Shown piece by piece: positions 32,681 through 41,888 of a DNA stretch of 64,000 nucleotides. This stretch comes from Billgrantia tianxiuensis (GTDB lineage Bacteria; Pseudomonadota; Gammaproteobacteria; Pseudomonadales; Halomonadaceae). The translations under genes were made by a program, and so were the position numbers. Each line of letters opens with the position of its first letter. The stretch's first letter is position 1. Under the pieces are notes generated by a model. That model searched no databases and had not been told where the DNA came from. It worked only from the letters and a program-made list of their open reading frames with translations. The stretch is taken from contig NZ_CP035042.1 of assembly GCF_009834345.1 (NCBI RefSeq), positions 4,464,001-4,528,000 on the forward strand. The letters run 5' to 3'.

Positions 32681-34147
32681 TTACAGTCGGTGAGAGCCGA
32701 GCTGCTGGAATTGCTCGGGAGAGCTTTGACGCAGACGCATGGCCAGCACGCCACCCGCGGCCAGCGCCAGCGCGATGAGAATGCAAAGCCCATAGGAGAG
32801 CAGCTGGCTGGACCCGGTCAGAACGTCGAAGTGCATGACCGCGATGACCAGCATGCTGAGCAGCGCGAGACTGGAGAAGGCGGGCAGGATCTTGCTTCTC
32901 CACGGGCCCACGTCCAGCTCGGGGTGACGGCGGAAATAGCGCAATACCGCCAGGGAGGTGATCGCCATCAGTAGGATGAGGGACAGTGCTGCCAGGCTGG
33001 AGAACCAGGCAAACAGCTGCAGGATGGGGTCGCCGCCAAACGCCGCGAAGATCATCACCGCCGCCGCCGCGATCAGCGTCTGCAGCAGCGAGCCAAGGTG
33101 GGGGCTTTGATGCACGGGGTGGGTGGTGCCCAGGGCCCTTGGCAGCAGACCGTCACGGCCGATGGCATAGAAATAGCGGGCGGCCGAATTGTGGAAGGCT
33201 ACCAGGCCGGCATAGATCCCCACCAGGAACAGGACGCGAATGAGCTGCGTCATTTCAGGCCCGACGTAGTGATCGGACAGACCGTAGATCAGCGTGGTCG
33301 GATCCTCTAGCGCATAGAGCGTGGGCACGATCTTGTCGACGCCGACGCCGATGATCATCGACCAGATGGAGACCGCATAGAAGCAGCCGATCAACAGGAT
33401 GGCGGAGTAGGTCGCCAGCGGAATGTCACGGCGGGGATTCTTCGCCTCTTCACCATAGATGGTGGTCGCTTCGAAACCGATGAAGGCAGCAAAGCAGAAC
33501 AGCAGGCCGATGGAGGGGGCACCGCTGAACACGTGCTGGGGCTGGAAGGAGTCGAAATTCACCCCGCTGTCGCCACCGCTGGAGAGTATGGCCACGTTCA
33601 ACACGAGGATGACGAGATACTCCACCATGACGATCACGCAGAGCACCTTGGCCGAGAGATCGATCTGGCGATAGCCGAGAAACGCGATGCTGCCCATCGC
33701 CACCAGCGAATAGAGCCACCATGGCAGGTGCAGATCGAATACGGCGCTCATGGTGCCGGCGGCGACGCCGCCGAACATGCCGTACAGGCCGATCTGCAGA
33801 ATGTTGTAGGCAAAGATCGCCAGCCCCGCAGCCGCACCGCCGGCAATTCCGCCCAGGCCTCGCGCCGAGAAGGCATAGAAGCCGCCGGCATTGGTCACGT
33901 AGCGGGCCATGGTGGTATAGCCCACCGAGAAGATCAGCAGAACTGTCAGTACGAGGCCGATCAGCACGGGGGTGCCTGCACCGTTTCCCAGCATCATGCC
34001 GATCGGAAAGCCGCCTGCCAGGACACTGAACGGGCTCGCCGCGGAGACGACGAAGAAGATAATGAAACCGACACCCAAGGCGCCACGCCTTAGCTCTGTC
34101 GAGACTATTGCAGGGGAGGAGGTTACGTTCATTTCATGAACCTTCAT
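32681..34147 (-). CDS. APC-superfamily amino acid/amine permease
   Basis: A 488-residue protein with twelve predicted transmembrane helices. Helix 1 holds the APC motif FFVVSAASPFSVLAGGFPIGM, with the unwound Gly-rich segment. YVTNAGGFYAFSARGLGG and FIGFEATTIYGEEAKNPRRDIPLAT are also family typical. It is the first gene of the module ALDH-aminotransferase-porin-AraC. Start 34147 or 34132 (MNVTSSPA) are both possible. The cargo is likely the amine or amino acid metabolised downstream. Confidence 0.9.
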   Translation of the reverse strand: MKVHEMNVTSSPAIVSTELRRGALGVGFIIFFVVSAASPFSVLAGGFPIGMMLGNGAGTPVLIGLVLTVLLIFSVGYTTMARYVTNAGGFYAFSARGLGGIAGGAAAGLAIFAYNILQIGLYGMFGGVAAGTMSAVFDLHLPWWLYSLVAMGSIAFLGYRQIDLSAKVLCVIVMVEYLVILVLNVAILSSGGDSGVNFDSFQPQHVFSGAPSIGLLFCFAAFIGFEATTIYGEEAKNPRRDIPLATYSAILLIGCFYAVSIWSMIIGVGVDKIVPTLYALEDPTTLIYGLSDHYVGPEMTQLIRVLFLVGIYAGLVAFHNSAARYFYAIGRDGLLPRALGTTHPVHQSPHLGSLLQTLIAAAAVMIFAAFGGDPILQLFAWFSSLAALSLILLMAITSLAVLRYFRRHPELDVGPWRSKILPAFSSLALLSMLVIAVMHFDVLTGSSQLLSYGLCILIALALAAGGVLAMRLRQSSPEQFQQLGSHRL

Positions 34148-34347
34148 ATTATGATTATAGGAATCGACAACGTCACAGCTTTTATCTTATTCCTACCCCA
34201 GCGAGTGACGTTATCCCAAATCGGCACCACGATTTTCTTTTATTTCAGCAACATAGAAAGCATCCACAGGCCGAAGGTGAACTCGATCATCACCGACTAA
34301 AAAATAAAACCCGGAGAGACTCAGCAATATCACGACTGTTAATCAAG
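34148..34347. other. AT-rich gene-free leader upstream of the APC permease
   Basis: About 200 bp of distinctly AT-richer sequence between the permease gene and the mobile repeat. It probably contains the permease promoter on the minus strand. No gene, clear -35/-10 pair or operator is recognised. Confidence 0.4.
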
Positions 34348-34351
34348 TTAG

Positions 34352-34559
34352 GGAAACGCTGAACAAATCGACGAGCGAGATGAAGTGCAAGGCGCACGGA
34401 GCACAGTACCGAGCGAAGCGACAAACAGCCGTAGGCTGGCCCCGAAGGGGCGAGAAGCCGAAGGCTGCGAGTCAACCGGAGCATATGGGGTATATGTGAG
34501 GATTCCGCGCACCGCGCAACGCAGCAATTCGCTCGCGCAGGCATTTGTGCAGTGTTTCC
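34352..34559. mobile_element. 208-bp MITE of the IS5 type
   Basis: A non-coding element bounded by terminal inverted repeats: left GGAAACGCTGAACAAAT, right (reverse complement) GGAAACACTGCACAAAT, 15 of 17 identical. It is flanked by direct repeats TTAG at 34348-34351 and 34560-34563, matching the YTAR target typical of IS5-family elements. The interior has further short inverted repeats (GGCCCCGAAGGGGC). No transposase is encoded, so movement would need a full-length relative elsewhere in the genome. Confidence 0.85.
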
Positions 34560-34588
34560 TTAGCAATCCGCACTGCTTTTAGAACATT

Positions 34589-35434
34589 TTATTTCTTCAC
34601 CATGACGAAATCGAAGTTCGCCTTCCATTTCACATGCGTGTCCAACACTTCACGGTAATCAACGATCAGTGAATCCTTGACGCCGAACACCGCATCCGAT
34701 GCCAGGTAAGCGTCGCCCGCAACGAAGGTGTGGGTGACGATGCGCTCGTAATCCGGGTGCTTGAGCATGAAGTGCATGTGCGCGGGCCGCCACGGATGGC
34801 GCCCCAGGCTTGCCAGCATCTTGCCCACCGGGCCGTCGTCGGGGATCGGGTAAGGCACCGGCTTGATGCCGATGAAGTCGTAGCAGCCATCGGCACCGGT
34901 AATGAACACGCCGCGATTGTTCCACTTCGGCTGCTCATCCGGCTGCTGGACGTCATAGAAACCGTCGCTGTTGTCCGACCAGACGTCGATGCGCACCCCT
35001 TCGACGGGGCTGCCCTCCAGGTCGAGCACGCGGCCCTGGTAGCGACAGGCTTCGCCCTTGCCATCCAGCGAGATGGAAGCTCCCATGGGCAGCTCCGGCG
35101 CCCCGTTCACATGGAAGGGGCCGAACACCGTATTCTCGGTCGCGCCCGCCGGACGGCGGTGCTGAATGGCATCCACCAGCATGGAGACCCCGAGGGTGTC
35201 GGAGAGCAGGATGAACTCCTGACGCTTGTCGTCGCACATCTGCCCCGTGCGGGTGAGAAAGTCGATGGCCGCTTCCCACTCGGCCTGGGTCAGCCCCACT
35301 TCCTTGACGAAGCCATGCAGGTGGCGGATCAGCGACGCCATGATCTCGCGCAGCCTGGGGTCGGTCTGCACGCCCATGCGCGCATTGACCGCCTCGACGG
35401 AGTTCGCTTCGGTGAAATAGTCGATCTGGGACAT
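34589..35434 (-). CDS. Hydroxyquinol 1,2-dioxygenase
   Basis: A 281-residue intradiol dioxygenase with non-haem Fe(III), cleaving 1,2,4-trihydroxybenzene to maleylacetate. An N-terminal helical linker domain is followed by the beta-sandwich. Iron ligands lie in YDFIGIKPVPYPIPDDGPVGKML (Tyr) and HPWRPAHMHF (His pair). The PIPDDGPVG and LGRHPWRPAH context is that of hydroxyquinol, not catechol, dioxygenases. It is the last gene of the iac-like operon, 33 bp after maleylacetate reductase, which uses its product. Confidence 0.9.
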   Translation of the reverse strand: MSQIDYFTEANSVEAVNARMGVQTDPRLREIMASLIRHLHGFVKEVGLTQAEWEAAIDFLTRTGQMCDDKRQEFILLSDTLGVSMLVDAIQHRRPAGATENTVFGPFHVNGAPELPMGASISLDGKGEACRYQGRVLDLEGSPVEGVRIDVWSDNSDGFYDVQQPDEQPKWNNRGVFITGADGCYDFIGIKPVPYPIPDDGPVGKMLASLGRHPWRPAHMHFMLKHPDYERIVTHTFVAGDAYLASDAVFGVKDSLIVDYREVLDTHVKWKANFDFVMVKK

Positions 35435-35467
35435 GCTTCATTCTCCTCGATGGCCGGGCCTGGGTGA

Positions 35468-36526
35468 TTACCGGGGCCGGGCGCCGCTCCAGGCACGCTG
35501 GAGCAATTCGCGTATGGCGTCGCGCTCGATCGGCCGGGGGTTCCAGTAGGGGTTACTGGCCGCCAGGTCGGCCGCCTTGTCCAGGTCGGATTCGCGCAGT
35601 CCCAGCGCCGCGAGGGCGAGGGGCGCCCCGAGGGAGCCGGCAAAGTCGTAGAGGCCGCCGCCCAGCTCGCCGCCGAACAGGCTCGCCGCCGGCGCCAGGA
35701 CCTCGGCGGCGGCCTGGGCGTTGTAGGCCGCGGTATGCGGCAGCAGGATGGCGTGGGTCTCGGCGTGGGGCAGGTCGAAGCTGCCACCCAGGGTGTGACA
35801 GAGCTTGTGGTGCAGCGCCATGCCCACGCTGCCCAGCACGGTGCCGCACAGCCAGGCGCCATACAGCGCATCGCTGCGTGCCTGCAGCTCCCGCGGTCGT
35901 TCGACGATGGCCGGCAGCGCCTGCTTGAGACTGCGCAGCCCCTCCATGGCTATCAGCCCGGTCAGTGGGTTGCGGTCCTTGGCGTAGAGCCCCTCCAGCG
36001 CATGCGCCATGGCATTCAGGCCGCTGGTCACGCTGGTCGCCAGCGGCAGCCCCAAGGTAAGCTCGGCGTCGTAGATCACCACCTCGGGCAGGATGGCGGC
36101 GCCCTTGACGGTGGTCTTCAGGCCGTTCTCGGTCTGCCCCAGGATCGGCGTGACCTCGGAGCCGGCATATGTCGTGGCCACCACCACCTGTGGCGCATCG
36201 TTGCGATAGGCGATGGCCTTGCCCAAGCCGATGGTCGAGCCCCCGCCCAAGGCCACGACGCAATCGGCGGCGGCGTCCTCGAACGCCGCCATGGCCTGCT
36301 CGGTCACGTGCACCGGGGTGTGCATCACCGCCCCGCTGAATACCCCGGCTCCCAGTTCGCCGAGCTGCGCGTTGAGGCGTTCGGCATCCTCGCGCCGGGA
36401 AGAGGTCGACAGCACCAGGGCCCGGCGGCAGCCCAGCAGGCGCACTTCGTCGGCGATCCGGGCCAGGCTGCCGGGCCCGAAAAGAATGCGCGCCGGATTG
36501 GCCGTGTACACAAAATCGTGCGACAT
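35468..36526 (-). CDS. Maleylacetate reductase
   Basis: A 352-residue iron-type alcohol dehydrogenase family enzyme that reduces maleylacetate to 3-oxoadipate with NAD(P)H. Typical sequence: RILFGPGSLARIADEVRLLG, VALGGGSTIGLGKAIAYRN, ATTYAGSEVTPILGQTENGLK and HHKLCHTLGGSFDLPHAETHAILLPH, whose His residues form the metal site. It lies 9 bp after the SnoaL-like gene and directly before hydroxyquinol dioxygenase on the strand. Confidence 0.92.
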   Translation of the reverse strand: MSHDFVYTANPARILFGPGSLARIADEVRLLGCRRALVLSTSSRREDAERLNAQLGELGAGVFSGAVMHTPVHVTEQAMAAFEDAAADCVVALGGGSTIGLGKAIAYRNDAPQVVVATTYAGSEVTPILGQTENGLKTTVKGAAILPEVVIYDAELTLGLPLATSVTSGLNAMAHALEGLYAKDRNPLTGLIAMEGLRSLKQALPAIVERPRELQARSDALYGAWLCGTVLGSVGMALHHKLCHTLGGSFDLPHAETHAILLPHTAAYNAQAAAEVLAPAASLFGGELGGGLYDFAGSLGAPLALAALGLRESDLDKAADLAASNPYWNPRPIERDAIRELLQRAWSGARPR

Positions 36527-36535
36527 GATGCCCCC

Positions 36536-37102
36536 TCAGTTCCTGAGCAGCACCGACTCGGACGGGTAATCAGTCGCCCAGCCCTCTTGCAGCGGGGCAA
36601 CGAAGACGTTCTCCGTGCGCGTTCGGGTGATCTTCCAGGTGCCATCGGGCTCCTTGCGGAAGGCGTTGTTGAGCCGCGACGAGCGCAGCAGCGCCTTGCC
36701 ATTGGAGAAGATCCAGGGCTGGCAGTGCACCCACTGGCCCTCCGCGACGTCGCCCCTGACGTGGATCTGCTCCGAGGTCAGGTAGTGGACGTTGAGCAGC
36801 AGCTTGGGATCCTGGTCCTTCTTCCAGAACCCCTGGAAATGGCGCCGGATGGCCGCCGCCCCTTCGGCACGGCCGAACTGGTTGTCGTAGTACTCACCAA
36901 CGCCTTCCCACACGGCGTCTTCGGTATACAGCGCCATGATCAGCTCGATGCGCTCCTCATCGCTCTTCACGCCATATTCGGGAATCGGCGTATCGCACAG
37001 GAACATGTAGCGCGCCTGGAGGCGACGGATCTCGGCCTCGGCCTCCAGTGTCTCGATACGCGCCACCAGGGCCTTCAGTTCGGCACTCGTTACTTCCGAC
37101 AT
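36536..37102 (-). CDS. iacI: SnoaL/NTF2-like protein (IacI-like)
   Basis: A 188-residue single-domain NTF2-fold protein. A helical start (LKALVARIETLEAEAEIRRLQARYMFLCD) leads into the cone fold with IELIMALYTEDAVWEGVGEYYDNQFGRAEG. GGAGAG precedes ATG 37102. Position among the flavin reductase and other iac-type genes matches IacI, whose role in indole-3-acetate breakdown is poorly defined. Assignment to iac is by context plus fold. Confidence 0.72.
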   Translation of the reverse strand: MSEVTSAELKALVARIETLEAEAEIRRLQARYMFLCDTPIPEYGVKSDEERIELIMALYTEDAVWEGVGEYYDNQFGRAEGAAAIRRHFQGFWKKDQDPKLLLNVHYLTSEQIHVRGDVAEGQWVHCQPWIFSNGKALLRSSRLNNAFRKEPDGTWKITRTRTENVFVAPLQEGWATDYPSESVLLRN

Positions 37103-37149
37103 GTCTCTCTCCTTTGCTATTTCAGCGGAATGGTCTCGCCCGGAGGCGG

Positions 37150-38075
37150 CTATAGCGGGGCACCGAGGCGCTCTATCACGCGCCCCAGCCCCGACTTGAT
37201 CGCGCTTACCTCGGCCGGCGCCAGGTTCTCGAACAGGCGTCGTTCGTAGTCGTCGGCCATGGCCAGCAGGCGCAGCGCCAACGCCTGCCCTCCTCGCTGA
37301 GCCGGATGCAACCGTCTTCGTCCGAGCCGACCAGGCCACGCTCATGCAGCCCGTCGAGGGTGTCCTCGAGGTCCGCCTGGGGCTGGGCCACGCGCTCGGC
37401 CAGCACCTCGGCGACCTGGGGGCCGCGGTCCGCCAGCAGGGTCAGGATCCGCCACTCGTTGTCGTTGACGCCCAGGCTGCCGAGCCGCGGATAGAAATCG
37501 CTGCGGTAGGCGGCCAGCGCTTGGCGCATCAGGTAGAGCAGGTGCTTGCCCAGTCGGCCGTTCAGCGCCGCGCGCTCACCGACGTTGAGCAGCAGTGGAT
37601 GCGGCTCGGGCACGGCATAGCGCCCGTTGTGGAAGACCAGGGCGCTGCCCTCATTGCGATAGGCGTAGCGCACCACTTCGCCGACGATGATCAGGTGATC
37701 GCCGCCCTCGTAGACGTTCCACGTGCGGCATTCGAAATGGGCCGCGGCCCCCTTCACCTTGGCCACGCCGCCGAGGCCCTCCTCGATGGCAATGCCGGCG
37801 AACTTGTCCTCGCCCCGCCGTGCAAAGCGATTGGAGATGTCGACCTGCTCGTTGCCGAGCACGTTGACCACGAAGTGCTCGGCGTTGCGGTAGGCATTCA
37901 GGCTGTAGGCGCCCTTGTCGATGCTCCACAGGATCAGCGGCGGCTCCATCGACACCGAATTGAAGCTGCTGGCGGTGACCCCATGGTTCTCATCGCCCTC
38001 GCGCGCGGTGACCACCGTCACGCCGGTAGCGAACTTGCCCAGCGCGCTACGGAAATCTCTCGTATCGAAGCTCAT
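37150..38075 (-). CDS. iacG: Flavin reductase with C-terminal MarR-like domain (IacG-like; frameshifted)
   Basis: Residues 1-165 are a short-chain flavin reductase domain (FRSALGKFATGVTVVTAREG, VTASSFNSVSMEPPLILWSI). Residues from about 180 form a winged-helix MarR-like domain (LLYLMRQALAAYRSDFY...NDNEWRILTLLADRG). The frame breaks at the C run 37288-37290. One base restores EEGQALALRLLAMADDYERRLFENL and a stop at 37150, giving about 308 residues. The same layout is known in the reductase (C1) of Acinetobacter p-hydroxyphenylacetate hydroxylase, where the MarR-like part is autoinhibitory. It should supply reduced flavin to the IacA-like oxygenase. Confidence 0.82.
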
Positions 38076-38108
38076 AAGCGGCTCTCCCTCCCAAACGCGG
38101 GACCGTTG

Positions 38109-38300
38109 TCAGCGCCCTAATTTCTCGCCGGTGGTGCCGGCGATGCCGTAGTCGCTCTTGGGTATCTCGCTGATGATGACCCGCACGTTCGCTTCGGGGG
38201 CATCGATGGATTCGGCGATGGCGTCCGTCACCTTGCGGATCAGCGACTCCTTCTGATCCTGGCTACGACCCGCCATCATGTAGACGTGAACGGTTGGCAT
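38109..38300 (-). CDS. 4-oxalocrotonate tautomerase-family protein
   Basis: A 63-residue tautomerase. After Met removal the catalytic Pro is N-terminal (PTVHVYMMAGRSQDQKESLI), and the body has the hexamer-forming beta-alpha-beta pattern. It sits between the ferredoxin reductase and flavin reductase genes with short gaps. It is not part of the usual iac gene set and may handle an enol/keto intermediate such as maleylacetate or a ring-fission product. Confidence 0.85.
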   Translation of the reverse strand: MPTVHVYMMAGRSQDQKESLIRKVTDAIAESIDAPEANVRVIISEIPKSDYGIAGTTGEKLGR

Positions 38301-38335
38301 TGTCTGGTCCTTTTCTTGTCGTCAGATTCTTGTCG

Positions 38336-39307
38336 TCAGAGATCGAGAACGATCCGTTTACCCTTGGCCCGAGAGCAGCAGACGCACATCAGCTCGCCCT
38401 CCTGCTTCTCCTCCTCGGTGAGAAAGTGATCGCGATGATCGATCTCACCCTCGAGGACGTCGGCCACGCAGGTACCGCACACGCCCTCCTCGCACTTCAC
38501 CTCCACTTTCACGCCGGCCTTGGCGAGGGCTTTGGCAATCGTCTCCTCGCTACCGACGGAGACGCTGATGCCGGATCTTTCGGCAATCACCTCGAAGGCA
38601 TCGCCCGAGACATCGACGTCCGCCGAGAAGAATTCGCGATGAATGCGCTCATTGCCGATGCCGAATTCCCGGGCTCGCGAGATCACCCACTCCATGAAGC
38701 CCTGGGGGCCGCACACATAGACGTGCACGCCTTCCCTGGCCGCGGCGAGTTCGGCATTGAGGTCGAGCCTGGTCTCGGACTCGTCGTCATGGTGGTAGAC
38801 GACGACATCGGACAGCCCGGCCGCCTCCACCTCGCCGCGGAAGGCCGTCACGCTGCGCGACCGCGTGCAGTAGTGCAGGGTGAAGTCCTTGCCCAGCGCG
38901 CGCAGACGGCGAGCCATCGCCATCATCGGCGTGACCCCGATGCCGCCGCCGAACAGCAGGCTCTGCGGCGCCTCCTCGTGCAGCGGAAAGTGATTTCTCG
39001 GCCCCTCGATCTCGAGCGTCTCCCCCACCCTGGCGATTCGGTGCAGGGCCTCCGAGCCACCGCGGCTGTTGGGGTCGCGCAGCACGCCGATCTCGTAGAA
39101 CTCGTTCACTTGCGGATCCGAGCAGAGCGAGTACTGCCGCCACAGGTCGATCTCGCCATCGCGCACGTGCACGTCCAGATGCGCGCCGGCGGTGAAGGGG
39201 GCCAGCGGTGCGCCGTCGAGCGAGCGCAGCCGTAGCCTGGCAATCCCACCCGGCTCGTCGATGCGCTGGTCGATCACCAGGGTCAGGCGTTGGTTAGCGG
39301 TATCCAT
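38336..39307 (-). CDS. iacF: PDR-type oxidoreductase / ferredoxin reductase (IacF-like)
   Basis: About 323 residues in phthalate-dioxygenase-reductase order. The flavin domain has RQYSLCSDP, the NAD domain has LLFGGGIGVTPMMAMARRL and YVCGPQGFMEWV, and a C-terminal plant-type 2Fe-2S site reads CEEGVCGTCVADVLEG...CVCC. It delivers electrons to the Rieske oxygenase encoded upstream. ATG 39307 is best spaced from AGGTG; ATG 39313 overlaps the iacE stop as TGATG. Confidence 0.88.
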   Translation of the reverse strand: MDTANQRLTLVIDQRIDEPGGIARLRLRSLDGAPLAPFTAGAHLDVHVRDGEIDLWRQYSLCSDPQVNEFYEIGVLRDPNSRGGSEALHRIARVGETLEIEGPRNHFPLHEEAPQSLLFGGGIGVTPMMAMARRLRALGKDFTLHYCTRSRSVTAFRGEVEAAGLSDVVVYHHDDESETRLDLNAELAAAREGVHVYVCGPQGFMEWVISRAREFGIGNERIHREFFSADVDVSGDAFEVIAERSGISVSVGSEETIAKALAKAGVKVEVKCEEGVCGTCVADVLEGEIDHRDHFLTEEEKQEGELMCVCCSRAKGKRIVLDL

Positions 39308-39312
39308 TGGCA

Positions 39313-40070
39313 TCACCTCATGTAGATTCCACCGTTGACGTCCCAGCAGGCGCCGTTGACGAAGGCCGCCCTAGGGCTCGCCAGCAGCACCACCAGCTCG
39401 GCGACGAAGCACGGATCCCCCAGGCTGCCCACCGGGATGTTGGCAATGGCCTGCGCGAGATTGCCGCCCAGCACGGAACGCACCATGGGCGTATCCATCG
39501 GGCCGGGCGCGATGGCATTGCAGGTGACGCCAAAGGGGGCGAGATCGCGGGCGAAGATCTTCGTCAGCGTGAGGATGGCACCCTTGGAGGCGGCATAGTG
39601 CGCCCCGGTGGCGGTGCCGCCGTTCTGCCCCGCCAGGGAGGCGAGATTGACGATTCGCCCGTAGCCGCGCGCCTTGAAGTGGCGGCCAAAGATCTGGCTG
39701 CCGGCGAAGGTGCCACCGGCGTTGGTGGCCAGCACGGCGTTGAAGTCCGCGGGGTCGATCTCCAGCAGCCCCTGCACCGCCGTGCGCGCTGCGTTGTTGA
39801 CCAGCACCTCGACCGCCCCCAGCGCTCGATGCACTTGTCGAGCACGTTCTGGAAGTCGTCGGGCTTCGCCACGTCGAGAGTGGCGGAGACGGCGGTGTCG
39901 CCCGCCAGGTCGAGTTCGGCGGCCAGCGCCGCGGCCGGCTCGGGCTCGATGTCCGAAATCACCACCCGGAACCCGGCCCGATGCAGGGCACGCACGGCCT
40001 CCGCGCCGAAGCCACGCGCCCCGCCGGTCACCACCGCCGTCTGGATCTTGTCAGGAGTCGGCGTCGTCAT
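39313..40070 (-). CDS. iacE: Short-chain dehydrogenase (IacE-like; frameshifted here)
   Basis: Classical SDR of about 252 residues after repair. The cofactor loop is VVTGGARGFGAEAVRAL, NNAARTAV is the NNAG motif, and the catalytic pair is AHYAASKGAILTLTK with the Ser in NLASLAG. It ends in the usual VNGACWDVNGGIYM. The break is at the C run 39816-39820; one base gives CIERWGAVEVLVNNA. The start overlaps the iacD stop by one base. Confidence 0.85.
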
Positions 40071-40564
40071 CAGAACAAATAGCTGAACGAATTCAGCACT
40101 CCGTCTGAGTTGAGCAGGCGCGCCACCTTGTGGCGGATCTTGAAGCCGCCCGGCGTGACGATGAGGGAGTAGCTCAGGTTCGCGGCCCAGATCCGCTGGC
40201 GCCCGAACTTGTCTTCGATCAGGTGCTCGGCACAGCGCACCGTCACCTCGTCGCCCTCGACCTTGTCGATCACGAAGCGCGACACCGTACGGATGGTACG
40301 GGCCGGCGGCGCCGAGGAGATCGAGAAGCCCTGCTGGAAGCGGGCGATACGGTCGCGCCGCATCTTGGCATCGTCGTGGCAGAGATTGAGCGTGTTGTCG
40401 AAGTCCTCGCCGTCGCCGATGGGCAGGGTGTAGAAGCCTTCGTCGCTCCACAGGGCGAGCCAGGCATCGTAGTCCTGGCGGTCCAGCATGTCTGCCTCGG
40501 CCCAGATGAAGGCCTGCGCATCCTGCAGCAAGAGCTCCTTTTCCATCCTGATCATCTCGTTCAT
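40070..40564 (-). CDS. iacD: Rieske oxygenase small subunit (IacD-like)
   Basis: A 164-residue beta subunit of an aromatic-ring-hydroxylating oxygenase (NTF2 fold): LLQDAQAFIWAEADMLDRQDYDAWLALWSDEGFYTLPI and RIWAANLSYSLIVTPGGFKIRHKVARL. ATG 40564 overlaps the alpha-subunit stop (ATGA). It pairs with the alpha subunit directly upstream. Confidence 0.88.
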   Translation of the reverse strand: MNEMIRMEKELLLQDAQAFIWAEADMLDRQDYDAWLALWSDEGFYTLPIGDGEDFDNTLNLCHDDAKMRRDRIARFQQGFSISSAPPARTIRTVSRFVIDKVEGDEVTVRCAEHLIEDKFGRQRIWAANLSYSLIVTPGGFKIRHKVARLLNSDGVLNSFSYLF

Positions 40565-41828
40565 GACTGCATCATCCTCTTCCACATGTCGTACGCCGCC
40601 CGCATGCCGGTCTCGGCACTGATATGGCCACGGGGTCCCGCCTCGCCCGGCTGCTCGTCGACGAGGCCGCGATTGAGCAGGATGGGTAGCTCCGCACCGC
40701 CCTTGACGCCGCGCTGGACCCGCTCCCACACCTCCGCATCGTCGGGCGAGCCGAAGCCCATCGGCCCCTGGAAGTGCTCGTGCAGGCGCAGGCGTGCCTG
40801 GTTGGCCGCCGCAGGGCCACCGTCCATGCCAATGGCGATGTGGCGGATGTCGGTCCGCTCGACGTTCACCGGCGTCAACACGCGGAAGAAGGCCAGCGAG
40901 AACGAGACGTTGGGGAACAGGTTGAGGTTGAAGCCGGCACCGCCCACGGCGCGCACGATGCGCCTCACCTGCTCCTCGGGATAGCCGTCGTCGCGCAGCT
41001 CCCGGGCCAGCTCCGTAAAGCGCTCGGGATCGGCGCCTCGAGGTTGTCGTCGAGATCCACCAGCTCGGGGATCATGACCATCACCGAGTGGCCATTGCCG
41101 AGATCCTCGACGTACCCCTTGCCCTGATCGAGGAAGGAGAAGACCTCCTCGGTCTCGTCATCCAACGACTGCAGGAAGGACTTGTGCACGACGGGGAAGT
41201 GGTAGGCGTCGGTGGTGTTCTCGAGCTGGACCTTCCAGTTCATCGGCACGCTGAACTGATGCTCGCCCAGCACCTTGACCGGATAGCCCGCCCCCTGCTT
41301 CATGAACAGGTCGATCCACTTCGTCACCGGGCCGAGGAAGTCGACCAGCGGTTCGGCTTCTTCATTGAAAGTGGCGAAGACCATGCCGGCGTAGGACTCG
41401 GTGCGCAGCTTGAGCAGGCCGTGCTGCGCCTTGTCGAAGTCGTCGCCGTACTGCTCGGAGTAAGGCAGCGCCCGCAGCGAACCGTCGAGCCCGTAGCCCC
41501 AGCCGTGGTAAGGGCACTGGAACGAGGAGGTCTTGCCCTTCTTTACCTCGCACACCGTGGCGGCGCGATGACGGCAGCGGTTCACCATGACGTGGATCGC
41601 GCCCTTCCTATCGCGCACCACGATCACCGGCTCGAGCCCCACCTGGGACAGCTTGAACGAGCCCTTTTCGGGGAACTCGCTTTCGTGGGCGACCCACACC
41701 CAGGTTTTCTTGAAGATCTTCTGCATCTCCTCCTCGAACAACCTGGGATCCTCGTACATGGGCGTGCGAATGTGATCCTTGAACACGAGCTCGTGAGGGG
41801 TGATGTCGATCTTGTTTTCGATGTTCAT
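40561..41828 (-). CDS. iacC: Rieske oxygenase large subunit (IacC-like; frameshifted here)
   Basis: About 422 residues after repair. The Rieske 2Fe-2S site is CRHRAATVC...CPYHGWGY; mononuclear iron ligands are in ENTTDAYHFPVVH. The break lies at about 41032-41033; one added base turns the junction into EAPDPERFTELARELRDDGYPEE, leading into the normal C-terminal domain (FNLNLFPNVSFSLAFFRVL). In the iac pathway this pair oxygenates an oxindole-type intermediate. Substrate here is inferred only from cluster similarity. Confidence 0.86.
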
Positions 41829-41888
41829 GATGACCTCGAGGTAGCTATTGGCGGTCCTTTTCGAAACGGCTTGCCGTTGGTTTTTGCA

